From contig NC_092571.1 in the NCBI RefSeq assembly GCF_037975245.1, positions 27,542,564 through 27,606,563 of the forward strand: a DNA stretch of 64,000 nt, given 5' to 3'. Below the pieces are notes generated by a model. That model had not been told where the DNA came from, searched no databases, and saw only the letters and a list, made by a program, of their open reading frames with translations. Below, in pieces: positions 1-11,253 of the stretch. Position 1 is the first letter of the stretch. Each line of letters opens with the position of its first letter. The position numbers were made by a program, and so were the translations under genes. The DNA is from Apostichopus japonicus. Lineage: Eukaryota > Echinodermata > Holothuroidea > Aspidochirotida > Stichopodidae.

Positions 1-340
1 GTCTCTCGTGGTCCGTTTTACCCAAAAAAGCAATGACAACGATATAGGGAAAGAAAGAAAAGAAGTCATATACCCATGACGAGAGTCGAACTCGCGCCTC
101 GCCGCAAGCGACGTATCCTAACCAATTAGACCACATGGGCTACTCGTGAATCAGTGAAGATTTTAGGAATATTATACACTTAAATAAGGCATCTATTTTA
201 CATTTTTTTGTCAGAAAACGTTGTTTAAATGCTTTCTTGACCTTCAACTTTTCAGAAATCGAAATCTTTCATCACAAACGATTGTTTAATTCGAAGATTT
301 CCTTCATGTTTTAAGAGAAATATTTGTACTGATTGAACCA
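1..340. repeat. Direct repeat copy 1 containing a tRNA-like sequence
   Basis: This stretch recurs almost unchanged at 1541-1878, an offset of exactly 1540 bases. Both copies start with the same bases, include a tRNA-like sequence, and lose similarity about 338 bases in. The window begins at the first base of the copy, so the true left edge may lie outside. The offset suggests a tandem duplication of about 1.54 kb or two insertions of one repeat. Confidence 0.85.
71..140 (-). tRNA. tRNA-like sequence, probable pseudogene (copy 1)
   Basis: Read on the minus strand, 140 to 71 folds like a tRNA. It has a 7-bp acceptor stem (one G-T pair), a Glu/Arg-like D arm (GTCTAATTGGTTAGGAT), and a 5-bp T stem with TTCGACT loop, followed by A as discriminator. 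An anticodon arm with four of five pairs and loop CTTGCGG would read TGC (Ala). The variable region is then only one base, so the molecule is about 70 nt, shorter than a normal tRNA. A tRNA-derived repeat or pseudogene is therefore more likely than a working gene, and the isotype is uncertain. Confidence 0.5.
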
Positions 341-1029
341 AGCTATATCTAGGAGTTGACCTTTTCTCTTTTCTTTTCCATGCTTCAGTAGACAGCTGTA
401 CTCCTTATTTATGTACTTAGACGGACGTTAGTGACAACCAGCTACTATATACAATTGTATACAAGTTTAACCCCCGATAAAGACGCACACACCATATCCG
501 ACATTGCCGCGTGAAATGGTAGTTAGCTGACCTACAAACAGAATGTGGATATCAATGGGACACTTGTGCATATACTTTCATTCGATGAGCTCTCCTATGT
601 ATAGGCCAAATTTGATTACTTCACAAATTTCTCTCAATTGTTTGAAAGATATGTACTCAAGTCATATAATTCATGAAATAGTATTTTCTTATGAACCCTC
701 ACCATTCACATTCTCTTCCTCCTTGGTATAAACAGAATGAGGAGATCAATAGGGGGACGCTCGTGTTTCTTCTGTTGTTTGAAAGTTACTTACTAAAGTC
801 ATATAATTCATGAAATGATATTTCTTACAAAGTTTCTTTCTTCTTCTTTTTTCTCAATTACTTGGTAATTGTACAGCTATTATAAGTCAATGCCAATATT
901 GGTTCAGTTTTTGAGAAATAATAGTTAAAAATCTGAGTCTCGAAAGTTAAATGACTGAGCTGGATACTTCCTTTTTACACAAAATATGGACTGTTTGGTA
1001 CGATAATGTGAAATTGTAAATATTTAAGG
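341..1029. other. Intergenic, no feature recognised
   Basis: AT-rich sequence with a short internal near-repeat (around 640-690 and 780-830, both with a tcatataattcatgaaat motif). I see no coding signal; the small open frame at 543-731 has no recognisable motif. Confidence 0.5.
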
Positions 1030-1500
1030 ACAGAAATTGTTGATAGATCTTATAAGCAGTTGGCAAGGCCTCATCTTAAGAATGATATTCAGGCTTGCAG
1101 TCTTTACTTTTATTAAGACAAGGAACTATTGGAAGAAAGTTCAAAGACGAATGGGTCGTACTTATAGTTCTATTCAATCACTGACGGGTGTTTCCAATCA
1201 TGATAGGCATGGCATTCTCAATCTCATTACCCTGGGAATGAGAAGGTTGCGAGGGGAATTAATTCAAGTGGACAAGATTGTCCAAAGTTTTGAATACTTG
1301 GCTTTTAGTGACTTTTTCGTTTTCAAAGGGTAGGAATACCAGAGGTCATTGTCTTAAGTTGTAGTAGATTAAATGTCGGGAAGAACTCTTCTCAGAGACT
1401 TGTGGATGAATGGAATGATTCGGTGTTCCTTTCTTAAAAGGAAGTGTTAATGGTTCCAAGAACTATTTGAGAAAGAGCGATTTAATTTGAAGTTTCTGTG
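1030..1500 (+). pseudogene. Decayed LINE reverse-transcriptase C-terminal fragment
   Basis: Conceptual translation from about 1037, with stops and shifts, follows the C-terminal end of CR1/jockey-type LINE ORF2. In order it shows a LARPHLKND-like stretch, EEVQRRMGRTYSSIQSL, and LGMRRLRGELIQVDKI. Beyond the stop at about 1331 a degraded NTRGH motif and an FF.E..VDEWN-like motif follow. These are known landmarks of the region after the RT fingers and palm. There is no RT catalytic core or endonuclease, so this is a 5'-truncated dead copy. It is a different lineage from the intact LINE at 13380-17232. It lies between the two tRNA-like repeats and may be part of the same 1.54-kb unit. Confidence 0.65.
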
Positions 1501-1540
1501 TTAAAATATATTTTTATATTGTCGTTGATGGGGACTTAAT

Positions 1541-1878
1541 GTCTCTCGTGGTCCGTTTTACCCAAAAAAGCAATGACAACGATATAGGGAAAGAAAGAAA
1601 AGAAGTCATATACCCATGACGAGAGTCGAACTCGCGCCTCGCCGCAAGCGACGTATCCTAACCAATTAGACCACATGGGCTACTTGTGAATCAGTGATGA
1701 TTTTAGGAATATTATACACTTAAATAAGACATCTATTTCACAATTTTTTGTCAGAAAATGTTGTTTAAATGCTTTCTTGACCATCAACTTTTCAGAAATC
1801 GAAATCTTTCATCACAAATGATTGTTTAATTAGAAGATTTCCTTCATGTTTTTAGAGAAATATTTGTACTGATTGAAT
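1541..1878. repeat. Direct repeat copy 2 containing a tRNA-like sequence
   Basis: Nearly identical to 1-338 with a handful of substitutions. Similarity stops after the tactgattgaa motif, where the two copies continue with unrelated sequence. It follows directly after the LINE fragment. Confidence 0.85.
1611..1680 (-). tRNA. tRNA-like sequence, probable pseudogene (copy 2)
   Basis: Identical over the tRNA-like region to the copy at 71-140, with the same acceptor pairing, T arm and one-base variable region. That this 70-base core is unchanged while the flanks carry substitutions could reflect recent duplication or weak constraint. The short variable region still argues against a functional tRNA. 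Confidence 0.5.
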
Positions 1879-3825
1879 AAAAAATGCCAAATTTTTCATT
1901 TTAAGTGCTAGAAGTCCCAATTTTGGATCAAAGTAGTTGCTATGGTGTTTAAAAATGGTTTTCAAGCAAACGTCAGAAAATTTCAAGCTTGGGTGATTTT
2001 TACGCATAAATTAGTATTACAGCCTTAAAGTACCACAAAGAGCATGTGCGTTTCCATACATTAGGCTAGAATAGCCTTCTGAGCATTTCTAACCAGTTTT
2101 CCTCCCCAACAAATATTGGGTCATTAAGCCTTGACCTACCAAAGCTTCCGTAGTATGATTCCTGCCTTGAATCTGCTAAGTAGGTGCCAAATGCACGAAA
2201 TTCAAAATCCTTCAGAATCAGACCAAAATGCCTGCAGTGTGTTTGACGTGAACGACTAAGTTCAGTGAAATTTGACATCTGTGGGCACCTAAAGAACATG
2301 GTAATCATACTTTGGGTTATTTTTGCTAAAGTTGGAAGTACCTGGTGTTTAACTAAGGACAAAAACTCAGTTTCAATGCATGAAATACCCCTAATGTTGT
2401 TAGCTTAGGCCTAGGCCTCAGGTTCATAATGGCGCTACGTTAGTATCCTAGACCAAGTCTACACCAGCTGTAGCACAATGTTGTATGAGGTCTGTATCCT
2501 AAGTGGAGTGGCTGCTGAGGGCTAATACCTTGCACAGAGAATGTTTTGAGTCTTATTTAGCAAATAATCCACAAAGGTATGCATTTTCTGCTTCTGCCAA
2601 TGTGCATCAAGGTGTTTTTGAGCCTACTCACTCCTCATTAGTTTTCTGTTGTTTTGTCAATTTCAGAGAAAGTTGATGTGATAAGTCTTCAGCATGCACA
2701 GCGATATACTTTGAATGGGTGTGGTATCAATGGACTCAACTGGTTAGATGAGGTAACAACAAATCCCAAACAACTCTGACAGCAGAAAGAGATATCCTGA
2801 TGCTTCCATGGGAGATCTACTGTAGTAACTATAGGAACCAGTGCTTGCCACCAATAGAGAATAAGGTAATTTGACGTTGTTGTTCTCTGCCGAGCAACAA
2901 ATTTGAATGTTTTATCATGAAATATGCCCCCCCCCCCCTTATCCACCTCTCTTCTCTTATAACTGTCTTTAATACATTGTAACAACCTATGCACAAACCT
3001 TTAAATGGACTGGATATGCTATTGAGGTGAACAGTGTATCTAGATAGCATTCCAGTAAGCTTTCCTTTTGACTACTGTAATACTGTTACAGCGAGGCTGT
3101 TGTTTACAAATCCCGATGATCCAGTTTTGGCAAAGAACACCTTCAATTCTCTTCTTTTATTCTTAGTAACTTAACAGTTGCACTGGAGTGACATGCAATA
3201 TCAGTTTAACATGTGCCAAACAGTTCAGGAATACATTGGGGTATGTCCTGTGGGTCAGTTTGTGAGGAATCTGCTGAGCTAAACAAAAGTAGTTTTCATC
3301 ACTTTTCAGAGCCAGAGACGAAAAAGCCCTCACCGCTAACCCTTCTATGGATGATGTTTCTGCAGGTAGGGCAAGCCAGACTAAGTGGACTGTGATCAGG
3401 GATACCAATCATACCTGCAAGAATCATAGATGCACCCAAATTGGTCAAGCTTATCAAAATTGGTGACTGGAAGTGTTGTTGCAGACATAAAGTTGCCATG
3501 AAGAAATTTTGAAATGTTTTTCTGTCATAACACAGTCAACAGGAGTATCTATCATAACACGTAATGAAACTACTAAATACTATCTGATGAGTATTAAATA
3601 GGATGGAATGGAATGTATGATGCATTTTCAGGATTATTTTGAGCTCTCATCCTCCTTGATTATCTGAGCCATGTATTCAAAATTTGAGTGTTCAAGAAAA
3701 ATTGCTTACCTATTCCACAAACGTAGATATGTATACTACAACATTAGACTGATAGCATGTTGAAAACTGACACTTCTTATTTTTAGGCCATGTCCCCTCC
3801 ATCATGGAATTGCCCATATATAGAT
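1879..3825. other. Mostly unassigned; one candidate isolated exon at 2667-2752
   Basis: No sustained coding frame. One stretch looks spliceable: a pyrimidine-rich acceptor ending ttgtcaatttcag at 2666, then 86 bases open in one frame (it encodes YTLNGCGINGLNWLDE), then a gtaac donor at 2753. I do not recognise the peptide and see no partner exon. Short runs of C around 2930-2940 suggest an old repeat edge. Confidence 0.3.
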
Positions 3826-3829
3826 ATGT

Positions 3830-3842
3830 ATAGATATATATA

Positions 3843-3940
<98 letters not shown>

Positions 3941-3950
3941 CATATATATT
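3830..3950. repeat. (TA)n microsatellite
   Basis: About 120 bases of nearly pure TA dinucleotide with a few tacatacata interruptions. It marks the edge of the block duplicated at 33.2-36.5 kb, whose copy is also bounded by a TA microsatellite (32790-33235). Open frames of alternating Tyr and Ile across it are artefacts. Confidence 0.95.
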
Positions 3951-4604
3951 ACCACATGTATCAAAATTACATGATCATGTTTGCAATAATGCCAGAAATT
4001 GTATTAATTTGTTTCTTTTTTATCAATCCTCAAGTCATTATTCTATTCTCTTAATGTGTCATTTCTCTGGCTGCTAGCGTCGACAGTGCGTGGTGATTCG
4101 CAATTGCATAGTTTCAACAAATGAGACCAACGAAAAGGAAATTAATTGGTTGTCGTCTTGTGCGCCTAACTCCCATTCTGTGCGTTGAAGTCAGTGTTAA
4201 TTGGCTCTGGGTTTTACAATAGGTTATATAAAATGAAGGAAATACCATGTAGTTCAAATTGCGCCTGTTGGGGTAGCACACCCACCCCCTGTGTCCTCCA
4301 CTCCGCTAACCAGGCGTGGTGGTGTGCTAACAAACAGACTATTGTTCCAAAGTTCCCAGACTACTGTACATGTAAATACAAATGCCGCAATGGAGGGATG
4401 GATATATTCAGACTATTTCCACCAATGTGTATCACGTTACATGATACAACAGAATGCCGTCTGTCATTAACTGTTTTTGAATTATCACGGTAATTTGATG
4501 ATAAAGTACTAAATACTGTATTTAACACAATAATAAAAAAAAAAAAATAATGAATCAAAACCAAAACGTAATATATGAATATAAGTTTATAACATAAAGA
4601 ATAA

Positions 4605-5845
4605 TCATTTAACAATATCATACTGTTCATATTCTTGTAAAGGTTCGCAGGGAGACAGATAACCACCACTGTCATAAGTAAATAAAGATGAATTGATGTT
4701 CGTATAGTTATCTGTGGGTAGATTTAATGCATTACTATTATCAATCTGAGATTCAATCGGTGGGACTATGTCATCATTCATGGATGTATTTCTATCATTA
4801 GCATTATTCGTACTAGGGTTCTCTCCGGCGGAAACATTTAAGCGATATTTACATACTATAATTACAATGAGACATATTAAACAGAAGCTGATGACCACGA
4901 CAACTAATAAAACAGCTATTACTCGACCTGGATTATTGGTTGCACTGATTTGGATCGTCGTTGTGATATTTCTATTTCTGTAGTTACCAACACATGGTAT
5001 ATTCACTGGGCAAACGTCCCTTCCGGTATCCGTAACATACAGTTGAATGTATGTATCGCCTTAACTAATATAATATTTCCAATGACTAGGGATGTTAGTC
5101 CAGGTTAGGTTAACTTCACTCACATTACTGGTACAAATAAAAATATGATTCTTCACATTACTGCAAATGATATCTGATGGAGCCACCGCAACAGAGAACA
5201 ATTGGAGAAGTAGTATAGGTCTTAAGGAGCATGATCCTTGATAACTTTGATTATAAGGAGCTGGTAATTGTTGAGAGACATTATTGTTAAATGATGAGTT
5301 GAAGTACGATGAGAATGATAGAGTCTTGGAGGAATGCGGGTGAGAGGATGTTGTCTTGGTTGAGATGCTAGTGACATCTGTGGTTTTAATTCCCTGTATG
5401 ATATGGTTTGACATAGTCACGTGTGGAATTCCTTCCTCTGAAGTACAGTTCATCTCGACAAGGTCAATCTGATCCTCGAAAGTATATGGGCCGATTTCAA
5501 TGGAAGATTTACAAATAGGTTTACTGCTTATTAATGTGTAGACATTGCTAATCACAGCATATTTCTCATTACCAACTTCACCACATCTATATGTTCCTTT
5601 ATATTCTTCAGTTGCATGTTTTAATGTCAGGTTGCCCGTAGTGAGACCAATCTTATGTTAAATGGATTGTTAGCACTCTGTTCACAAATAAATTCAACTG
5701 TTTCATTCTTCAGAACGTTGATAGGGTCAGGAATAGGAGCAAATTTTGTAGTCATACGCCGAGGAAAGGAAGGTTCCAAACATGTTGTTATAACCGCACA
5801 CGATAAAAGTGTCGATAAAATATTCTCAAGTCTCATTGAATCCAT
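4605..5845 (-). pseudogene. Ig-like type I receptor pseudogene, subfamily 1
   Basis: This is a broken copy of the intact gene at 33910-35238. The start (MDSMRL) and signal peptide, parts of all three Ig-like domains, the membrane helix and the tail ending EYEQYDIVK are all recognisable. Three lesions separate it from the intact copy. A 73-base deletion at about 5648 in domain 1 shifts the frame. A 15-base deletion at about 5280 in domain 2 removes SVFVC, including the domain's second cysteine. A TAA stop lies at 5061-5063 in domain 3, after WKYYIS. The part after the stop stays open to the normal end. Domain 3 here resembles subfamily 2 (GDTYI), not its closest relative. A good splice acceptor (tttctattttag) lies about 45 bases upstream of the ATG on the minus strand. 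Confidence 0.9.
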
Positions 5846-5955
5846 ATTGGTCTTCAGCCGTGTGATGATACTTACAATTAAGGCTATGTACCTAAAATAG
5901 AAAGGACAAAAATAATAAGAGCTTTTTAATGTCTCAAATTGAATAGATATCTTCA

Positions 5956-6334
5956 ATGTATGTATGTATGTATGTATGTATGTATGTATGTATGTATGTA
6001 TGTATGTATGTATGTATGTATGTATGTATGTATGTATGTATGTATGTATGTATGTATGTATGTATGTATGTATGTATGTATGTATGTATGTATGTATGTA
6101 TGTATGTATGTATGTATGTATGTATGTATGTATGTATGTATGTATGTATGTATGTATGTATGTATGTATGTATGTATGTATGTATGTATGTATGTATGTA
6201 TGTATGTATGTATGTATGTATGTATGTATGTATGTATGTATGTATGTATGTATGTATGTATGTATGTATGTATGTATGTATGTATGTATGTATGTATGTG
6301 TGTATGTATGTATGTATGTGTGTATGTATGTGTG
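5956..6334. repeat. (TATG)n microsatellite, about 95 units
   Basis: Essentially pure tetranucleotide repeat with a few G substitutions at the right end. The flanks atatcttcaatgtatg and tatgcattattcgcata also occur at the duplicate locus (35385-35425), where only about three units are present. Open frames of MYVC repeats across it are not genes. Confidence 0.98.
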
Positions 6335-7432
6335 TTATGCATTATTCGCATATCGATGGAATTTAAATATGCAGGAGTAGGAGAAGCCGGTTGAAAGTTG
6401 TGTTAGGGGTGGGACAAAAGTCGATTTGAGTTGTAGAAGTTACCTTGGCACTATTTCAGTTTTGCACAAACTGCGATGACCTAGACGATAAATTGGGAAT
6501 TTCAACTTTTCCTATCCACATCTCGAATATACCTGTTCTTGGAATTAATTTATCTTGTCCTTTTTCCCTGAGTAACTGCCTCCTCTTGAAGTAGCAATTC
6601 TCCTACCAACAATTAGTATTATCTCAGACAAGATTAGAAGTATATCATCTCAAACTTCGATTGGCATTATTTTTTTGCATAAAATTTAATAATTTTTGTA
6701 AAAAGACGAAAGTTCTACGAACATTTAAAATTCTCGAATAATCGCCCCAAACTACTATTTGCTATTTCAGTTCCACTTTTTCTCAACTGATGATATTTTT
6801 TAACTCTAATTTTGGACATTTATCTCAATATTTCTACTACTTCGTTCGGAATTTCTATTTGTAGAAATTAAGGTATTTCATTCACAAACTGTCGACGTAT
6901 TACTCATATTTTACATTTTTTATTAAACATCCAACTTTCTTTAAAATGCTTCACTATTCAATGTAAAAACTGAGAATGTTTACTTCCTCAAAGTCTTGAA
7001 ATGTTTCTTATGATTACAATTGGATTATTGCAATTAGTTACTTGTTTTTGTATGCCGTAATTTCGACTGTTTAATTTTTCGATATTTTGAGCAAAAAAAT
7101 GGTGAATGATGCTATATGCTGATATTAGAATGCAATGTGCCTCTTGTTCTGTTCTTATAAAATTGGGAAGAATGGGAAATGTCGAGAAAGCAACTCCTGC
7201 CTTTACTCTGATCAGTGCTAGCTCCCCTGCACCTAGTCCCTAAGCCTATACTATGTGATGCTATACTATCTGATGTGGCGTAGCGCTACATTATTGCTTC
7301 AAAGTGAAGCTAGCTTATAAGGCTTTTACAAAATTTCAACGAATAACTGATGCCCGTAAAACTAGATTCCTTAATACTTTCCTCATAGCTTGTTTAACAG
7401 TTATAGTAACATTAAGTGGACTTACCGACGTA

Positions 7433-9535
7433 ACAAATCTCAATCGAACTTCCCGCTATTGAGGATTCAATTCACAAAAAATCCTTCAGAAATTAAACAG
7501 TATAGCTTATAGAATTATTCCAATTTATACATTATGAAAACTAGAATGAACTACAAACTTCAGCGCTTTGATCCGTGCCTGCGTTATACGTCTCTGAAAA
7601 CATGGAAATTACAACCGAGACAATTGAAAGAAAAATAAGTACTGTACCCTGGTACCAGCGTTTGAAGATAGACTTCTTTTGGAGATACTTTTACACAAAC
7701 CGAAAGAACCTGTAAAACGCACTTATTTTTGAATTGCAATTTAATTTATTATTTGCTTATCGACAAACATCTATAAATATCGACAAACCTATTTTAATAA
7801 GCATGACAAAAATCAGCATAAATCAGCATATAATCACTGTACTAACCATTCATTTCCTCAAAGGCCTCCGTGAAAACCTTGAACATGATGCATACAGTAA
7901 CTGCACAGTTCAGCAGTGTTGGAAAACCTTGTTCAATTTCCCGTGAACACACTGCCGATTTCCCGCCGGTGTTCGCCTGCCTAGCACGCGTAACGTGCGA
8001 GCATAAAGGCGTGGTGTCCAGGGGCCCGTCTTAGGGCTATGGTGGGGTCATGGGGTAGGACCCCTCGTGGGGATCCTGGGGGCAAAAGCCCCCGAAAATT
8101 GTTGTCATTTTTTTGCGATGTCTGGCGATGAAAAAATTCGCAGTTGAGGATGCAAAATAATGACAACTTTTTTTATTTAAATTGTCACGAAACTGATGAA
8201 AATTTTAAAATGACAAGTTAAAGTAGCTATATTATGTTATAAAATGAAAAGAGATTTAATGAGTCTTTCAATCTTTAAAAAGTGCAACTTACAAAACTTC
8301 CGATATTATGAAACAAACAACGTTCAGCAAAGCCCCGTTTCTAGACTGCCTAACAATGAATAGCGTGCACTATGCGTACATTTTTACAACTGCAGTGTTT
8401 AACATGTACATGTGCTTCGAATTTGCCCAGGTACCTTCCCAACAACTGTGAGCTCATCCCCTGTGTAACACCTGTTTGTTAACATTTTTTGGCACGTTGC
8501 CAGGGAACCTTTTAGTTACATGAGATCCGTAACCGCGAGGTGGTTAGGCTATTTGCTTTACACTTAACTATGGTAGGATATTATTTTTTCAGGTTTTTTT
8601 TTTCGCTATACGGTCAAGTGAATACGTTGTACATTGAGTATAAACTCAATAAATTATAACTTCTACATTATGATCGACAGTTCGTAAGTTAAGGTTTGAG
8701 TGTTTGCTCCCAAATCTGACTAGGAATTTGTATCGCACAAATCGGCACAATGTGCGATGCTGATTTGGAAACGTCTCGCAAGTTTGTCGTTTTGGATCGC
8801 ATTTTGCGATGCGATACCGGAAAAATCGAAAACTGCTTATATGGTGTTGGCATCGATATGCCTTTGACTACACACATAGACAGTTTTTGAGGCTGTTCAT
8901 CGTGGAACATGCATTTCAATGCTCACTGATATGATGTTATATCTGCTCTTTGCTTTACAAATTCGAAAAGGCGTGTAGCGAGTAATTGCCGAGGGAGGGG
9001 CGAAGCCTGTAGGCAAACTATCTAAGCGAAGCGCCACCATGCGTTGGCGCGAAGCGTACAAGAAAAATTTTGGCCAAAAATGCCTCCCAGATCGCTGGAA
9101 ATGACACTTCACAGGCCTTGTAAGTTGCATCTAAGCATTGTCTATTTTGAAATTACTAGCGATGTCATAAAGTAAATTTGCTCGGGGGGGGGGGGGGCGG
9201 TCGCCCCCTTCCCGAAATGCGTCATGTACTCCGACGACTCGGTCGAGTTCAAGACCAGCCACAGTTGGTTCCATATAGCACAATTGTACAATTGTTTAAG
9301 GCGTCCATACACACACACGCGTTATGATAGACCATATGTAGTATTTATATAGATACATTAGTGAGAGAGGAAAAATGGAAACGTCAAAAATGGAGTTGTC
9401 GGTGTAAGGGATAGGGTGAGGCGCACACCCCCTCCGTAATTCTTGATCTGTCACTGGCTACCCTGTGTATATTATAGGGATCAGCGCTTTAATTATGACT
9501 GTTCCTCTTTCTCTTCCCGAGGTCTTGGCTATCTT
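7433..9535. other. Intergenic with hAT-like MITE fragments
   Basis: No gene. Bases 7437-7730 share degenerate similarity with 24890-25010 and 26920-27010 (a ccctggtaccagc motif and neighbours), so they are old duplicated flank. Bases 8010-8105 (GGGGCCCGTCTTAGGG and GGGGATCCTGGGGGC) and 8975-9210 (AGCGAAGCGCCACCATGCG, a long G run) look like pieces of hAT-type non-autonomous elements. A related motif lies at about 25440-25475 inside another MITE. Confidence 0.4.
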
Positions 9536-9712
9536 CTACTCCCTCCTTTTTTCCTTTTTCTCTCTTTTTTTCTTTTTCTTTTCCCTTCCTTCCTCTCCTC
9601 CTTTTCTTTTTTCCCCCTCCTTTTCCCTTTTTTCTTCTCTTTTTTTCTCTCCTATTTTCCTTACCCGGGGGGGGGGCGCGCCCCCAACGCCCCCCCCTGG
9701 ATACGCACCTGA
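9536..9712. repeat. Pyrimidine tract and G/C-run repeat end
   Basis: About 120 bases of C and T only, then runs of G and C, ending in a segment whose reverse complement starts CAGGTGCGTATCCAGG. That resembles the end of an hAT-like element. I cannot find its other end with confidence. Confidence 0.45.
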
Positions 9713-9715
9713 TAA

Positions 9716-10070
9716 CAATTACAATGATAATGATAATCAACATCAAACATATTGCTGGACTGGTTGCAACGAAAGAATATGTGACTAACGTATTGTGCTG
9801 TTGTTAAGATGGCTATGTATCCATAGTAACCAACACATTGCATATAAACGTTGAATAGGCGGTATCCGTAATATTAAGTTTAATTTAGTTGTTGCGTGTG
9901 TTAATATCATATTTGTAGTAATTATTTATTTACTTCCATATCACTTTACTTCACTTAATACATTACTGCATCACTTCAGTATTTTATTCCTCACATTACT
10001 GAACTTGATTCTGGATGGAGTCAATGTAACAGAGAATAAAGGTAGAAGTATAATAGGCTTTCTTATATCA
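9716..10070 (-). pseudogene. Old relic of an Ig-like receptor gene
   Basis: Read against 49785-50133 of the intact gene, landmarks survive in order. These are the tccatagtaaccaacacatt segment (domain 3 QCVGYYG), ggtatccgtaatattaagtt, cactttacttcacttaa, and gatggagtcaatgtaacag. Many substitutions and indels leave no open frame. Only the domain 3 to start-of-membrane part remains. A second relic with the same boundaries lies at 46875-47120, so the decay began before the module was duplicated. Confidence 0.7.
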
Positions 10071-10369
10071 AATGATCTCGGAACAGACGGTGTGTCAGAG
10101 ACGAAGATAAAAAAGAATAAATAGGGTCTGCCATACAAATAAACCCTATCATGTGTGGCTTATAATAACAAATATTGTAAGTCTTTAGCTGTCATGACTA
10201 GATAAAGGTTATTTGATGCATTTCGTTTGAGTCCTCACGTACAGGAGCTGATTATATTAATTACATTGTTTATCACTTGTTATGTTTAGAAATGTTAGTT
10301 TCTTCTTAAGCGTCGGTTAAATTTCCAGGCTTTCCTGACATGTTAAAGGAAGATGAAAAATCGAATAGA

Positions 10370-11040
10370 GAGCAAATAGAGAGCTTGATGTCAGTGAATC
10401 TTTCTCTGAAGTTATGGTTTTTCTAATTCAATGCATCATAGGCTTAGAGAAATATGAGTTATCCAATGCAATATATATTTTAGTAGCGTTTGATCTCAAA
10501 ATGTTTCAACTTCAATCTTAGCCTCGCTCCAAATGCAGAGTTGACAATAATGTATACATTATTGACTTGATATGACATTTCCTTCAGTTCAAACTTCCTG
10601 CACAAAATGTCAGTCTTTCGTTTTAATGTTTTTTTTTTTACAATTTGTCACGACTTGAGCAAACACTTCAAAATATGGTCTAGGCAAGAGTTGAACTATA
10701 GAGAGCAAATAGAAAGCTTGATTTCAGTGAATATTTCTCCATAGTTAAGATTTGTTTAATTCAATGCATTATAGATTTAGTGAAAATATTAATTATCGAA
10801 CGCGATGTATATTTTAGAAGCGTTTGATCTCAAAAGCTTTCTTTTACAATCTTGGCCTTGCTCTAAATGCAGAGTTGACAATAATGTATACATTATTAAC
10901 TTATACGTGACATGACAGGGACTTATATATAACATGACATTTCTTACAGTTCAAACTTCCTGATCAAAATGTCTTTCAGTTTTAATGTTTATTTTACAAT
11001 TTGTCACTTCAAACACTTCGAAAAATGGTCTGGGAAAGAG
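10370..11040. repeat. Two tandem copies of a ~310-base flank repeat
   Basis: Copies begin near 10370 and 10700. Each contains gaaagcttgat(t)tcagtgaat, agcgtttgatctcaaaa, a palindrome around AATAATGTATACATTATT and a following cagttcaaacttcctg. The same unit occurs once at 47590-47900 and three times at 55970-56860, always in the flank of subfamily-2 genes. Confidence 0.75.
10545..10564. promoter_or_regulatory. Perfect 20-bp palindrome, conserved in each flank-repeat copy
   Basis: CAATAATGTATACATTATTG is its own reverse complement. Versions occur at 10880-10897, at 47765-47780 (AATAATGTACATTATT) and at 56384-56401. Conservation inside otherwise drifting repeat copies could mean a dimeric factor site, or simply young duplication; no function is shown. 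Confidence 0.35.
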
Positions 11041-11227
11041 TTGTACTTGCATTGCTCAATTAGTTTCAGGAAATGCTTTTCACGATAAAATAATCGAAAC
11101 TGAACATTGACATACTTTAAACGAGTTCTGTATCCGCAGAAAGCCTGCGTGTAATGAGAATATATAGGTTGCTCTGTGATTTACTTTCCTTTAAAAGATG
11201 ACTTCAGACAAACTGTTAGACATGACA

Positions 11228-11252
11228 CACTCTTAAAACGTTGGGCAAAAAT
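11228..11252 (+). repeat. T1 left terminal inverted repeat
   Basis: Starts CACTCTTAAAACGTTGGGCA and pairs with 21404-21428 with two mismatches. It is preceded by the target-duplication dinucleotide CA at 11226-11227. Subterminal TTGGGTA and CCAAC motifs continue to about 11380. Confidence 0.88.
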
Positions 11253-11253
11253 T

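Larger units (their letters stand above)
3960..7432. repeat. Segmental duplication block A (partner 33245-36481)
   Basis: Collinear with 33245-36481 at high identity, from a shared catgtatcaa segment beside the TA repeat, through the Ig-receptor pseudogene, to the shared end cttaccgacgtaac. After that base the two loci differ. The block carries one subfamily-1 gene plus 3' and 5' flanks. Length differs mainly because of the (TATG)n expansion at 5956-6334 in this copy. Confidence 0.85.

Noticed and set aside
5953-6394. Long open frames of MYVC or YIHT repeats
   Set aside because: They are translations of the (TATG)n microsatellite in several frames and both strands; no unique coding sequence.
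9443-9788. Phe/Ser- or Lys/Arg-rich frames at 9443-9788
   Set aside because: Shadow of a C/T-only tract and G/C runs; no domain.
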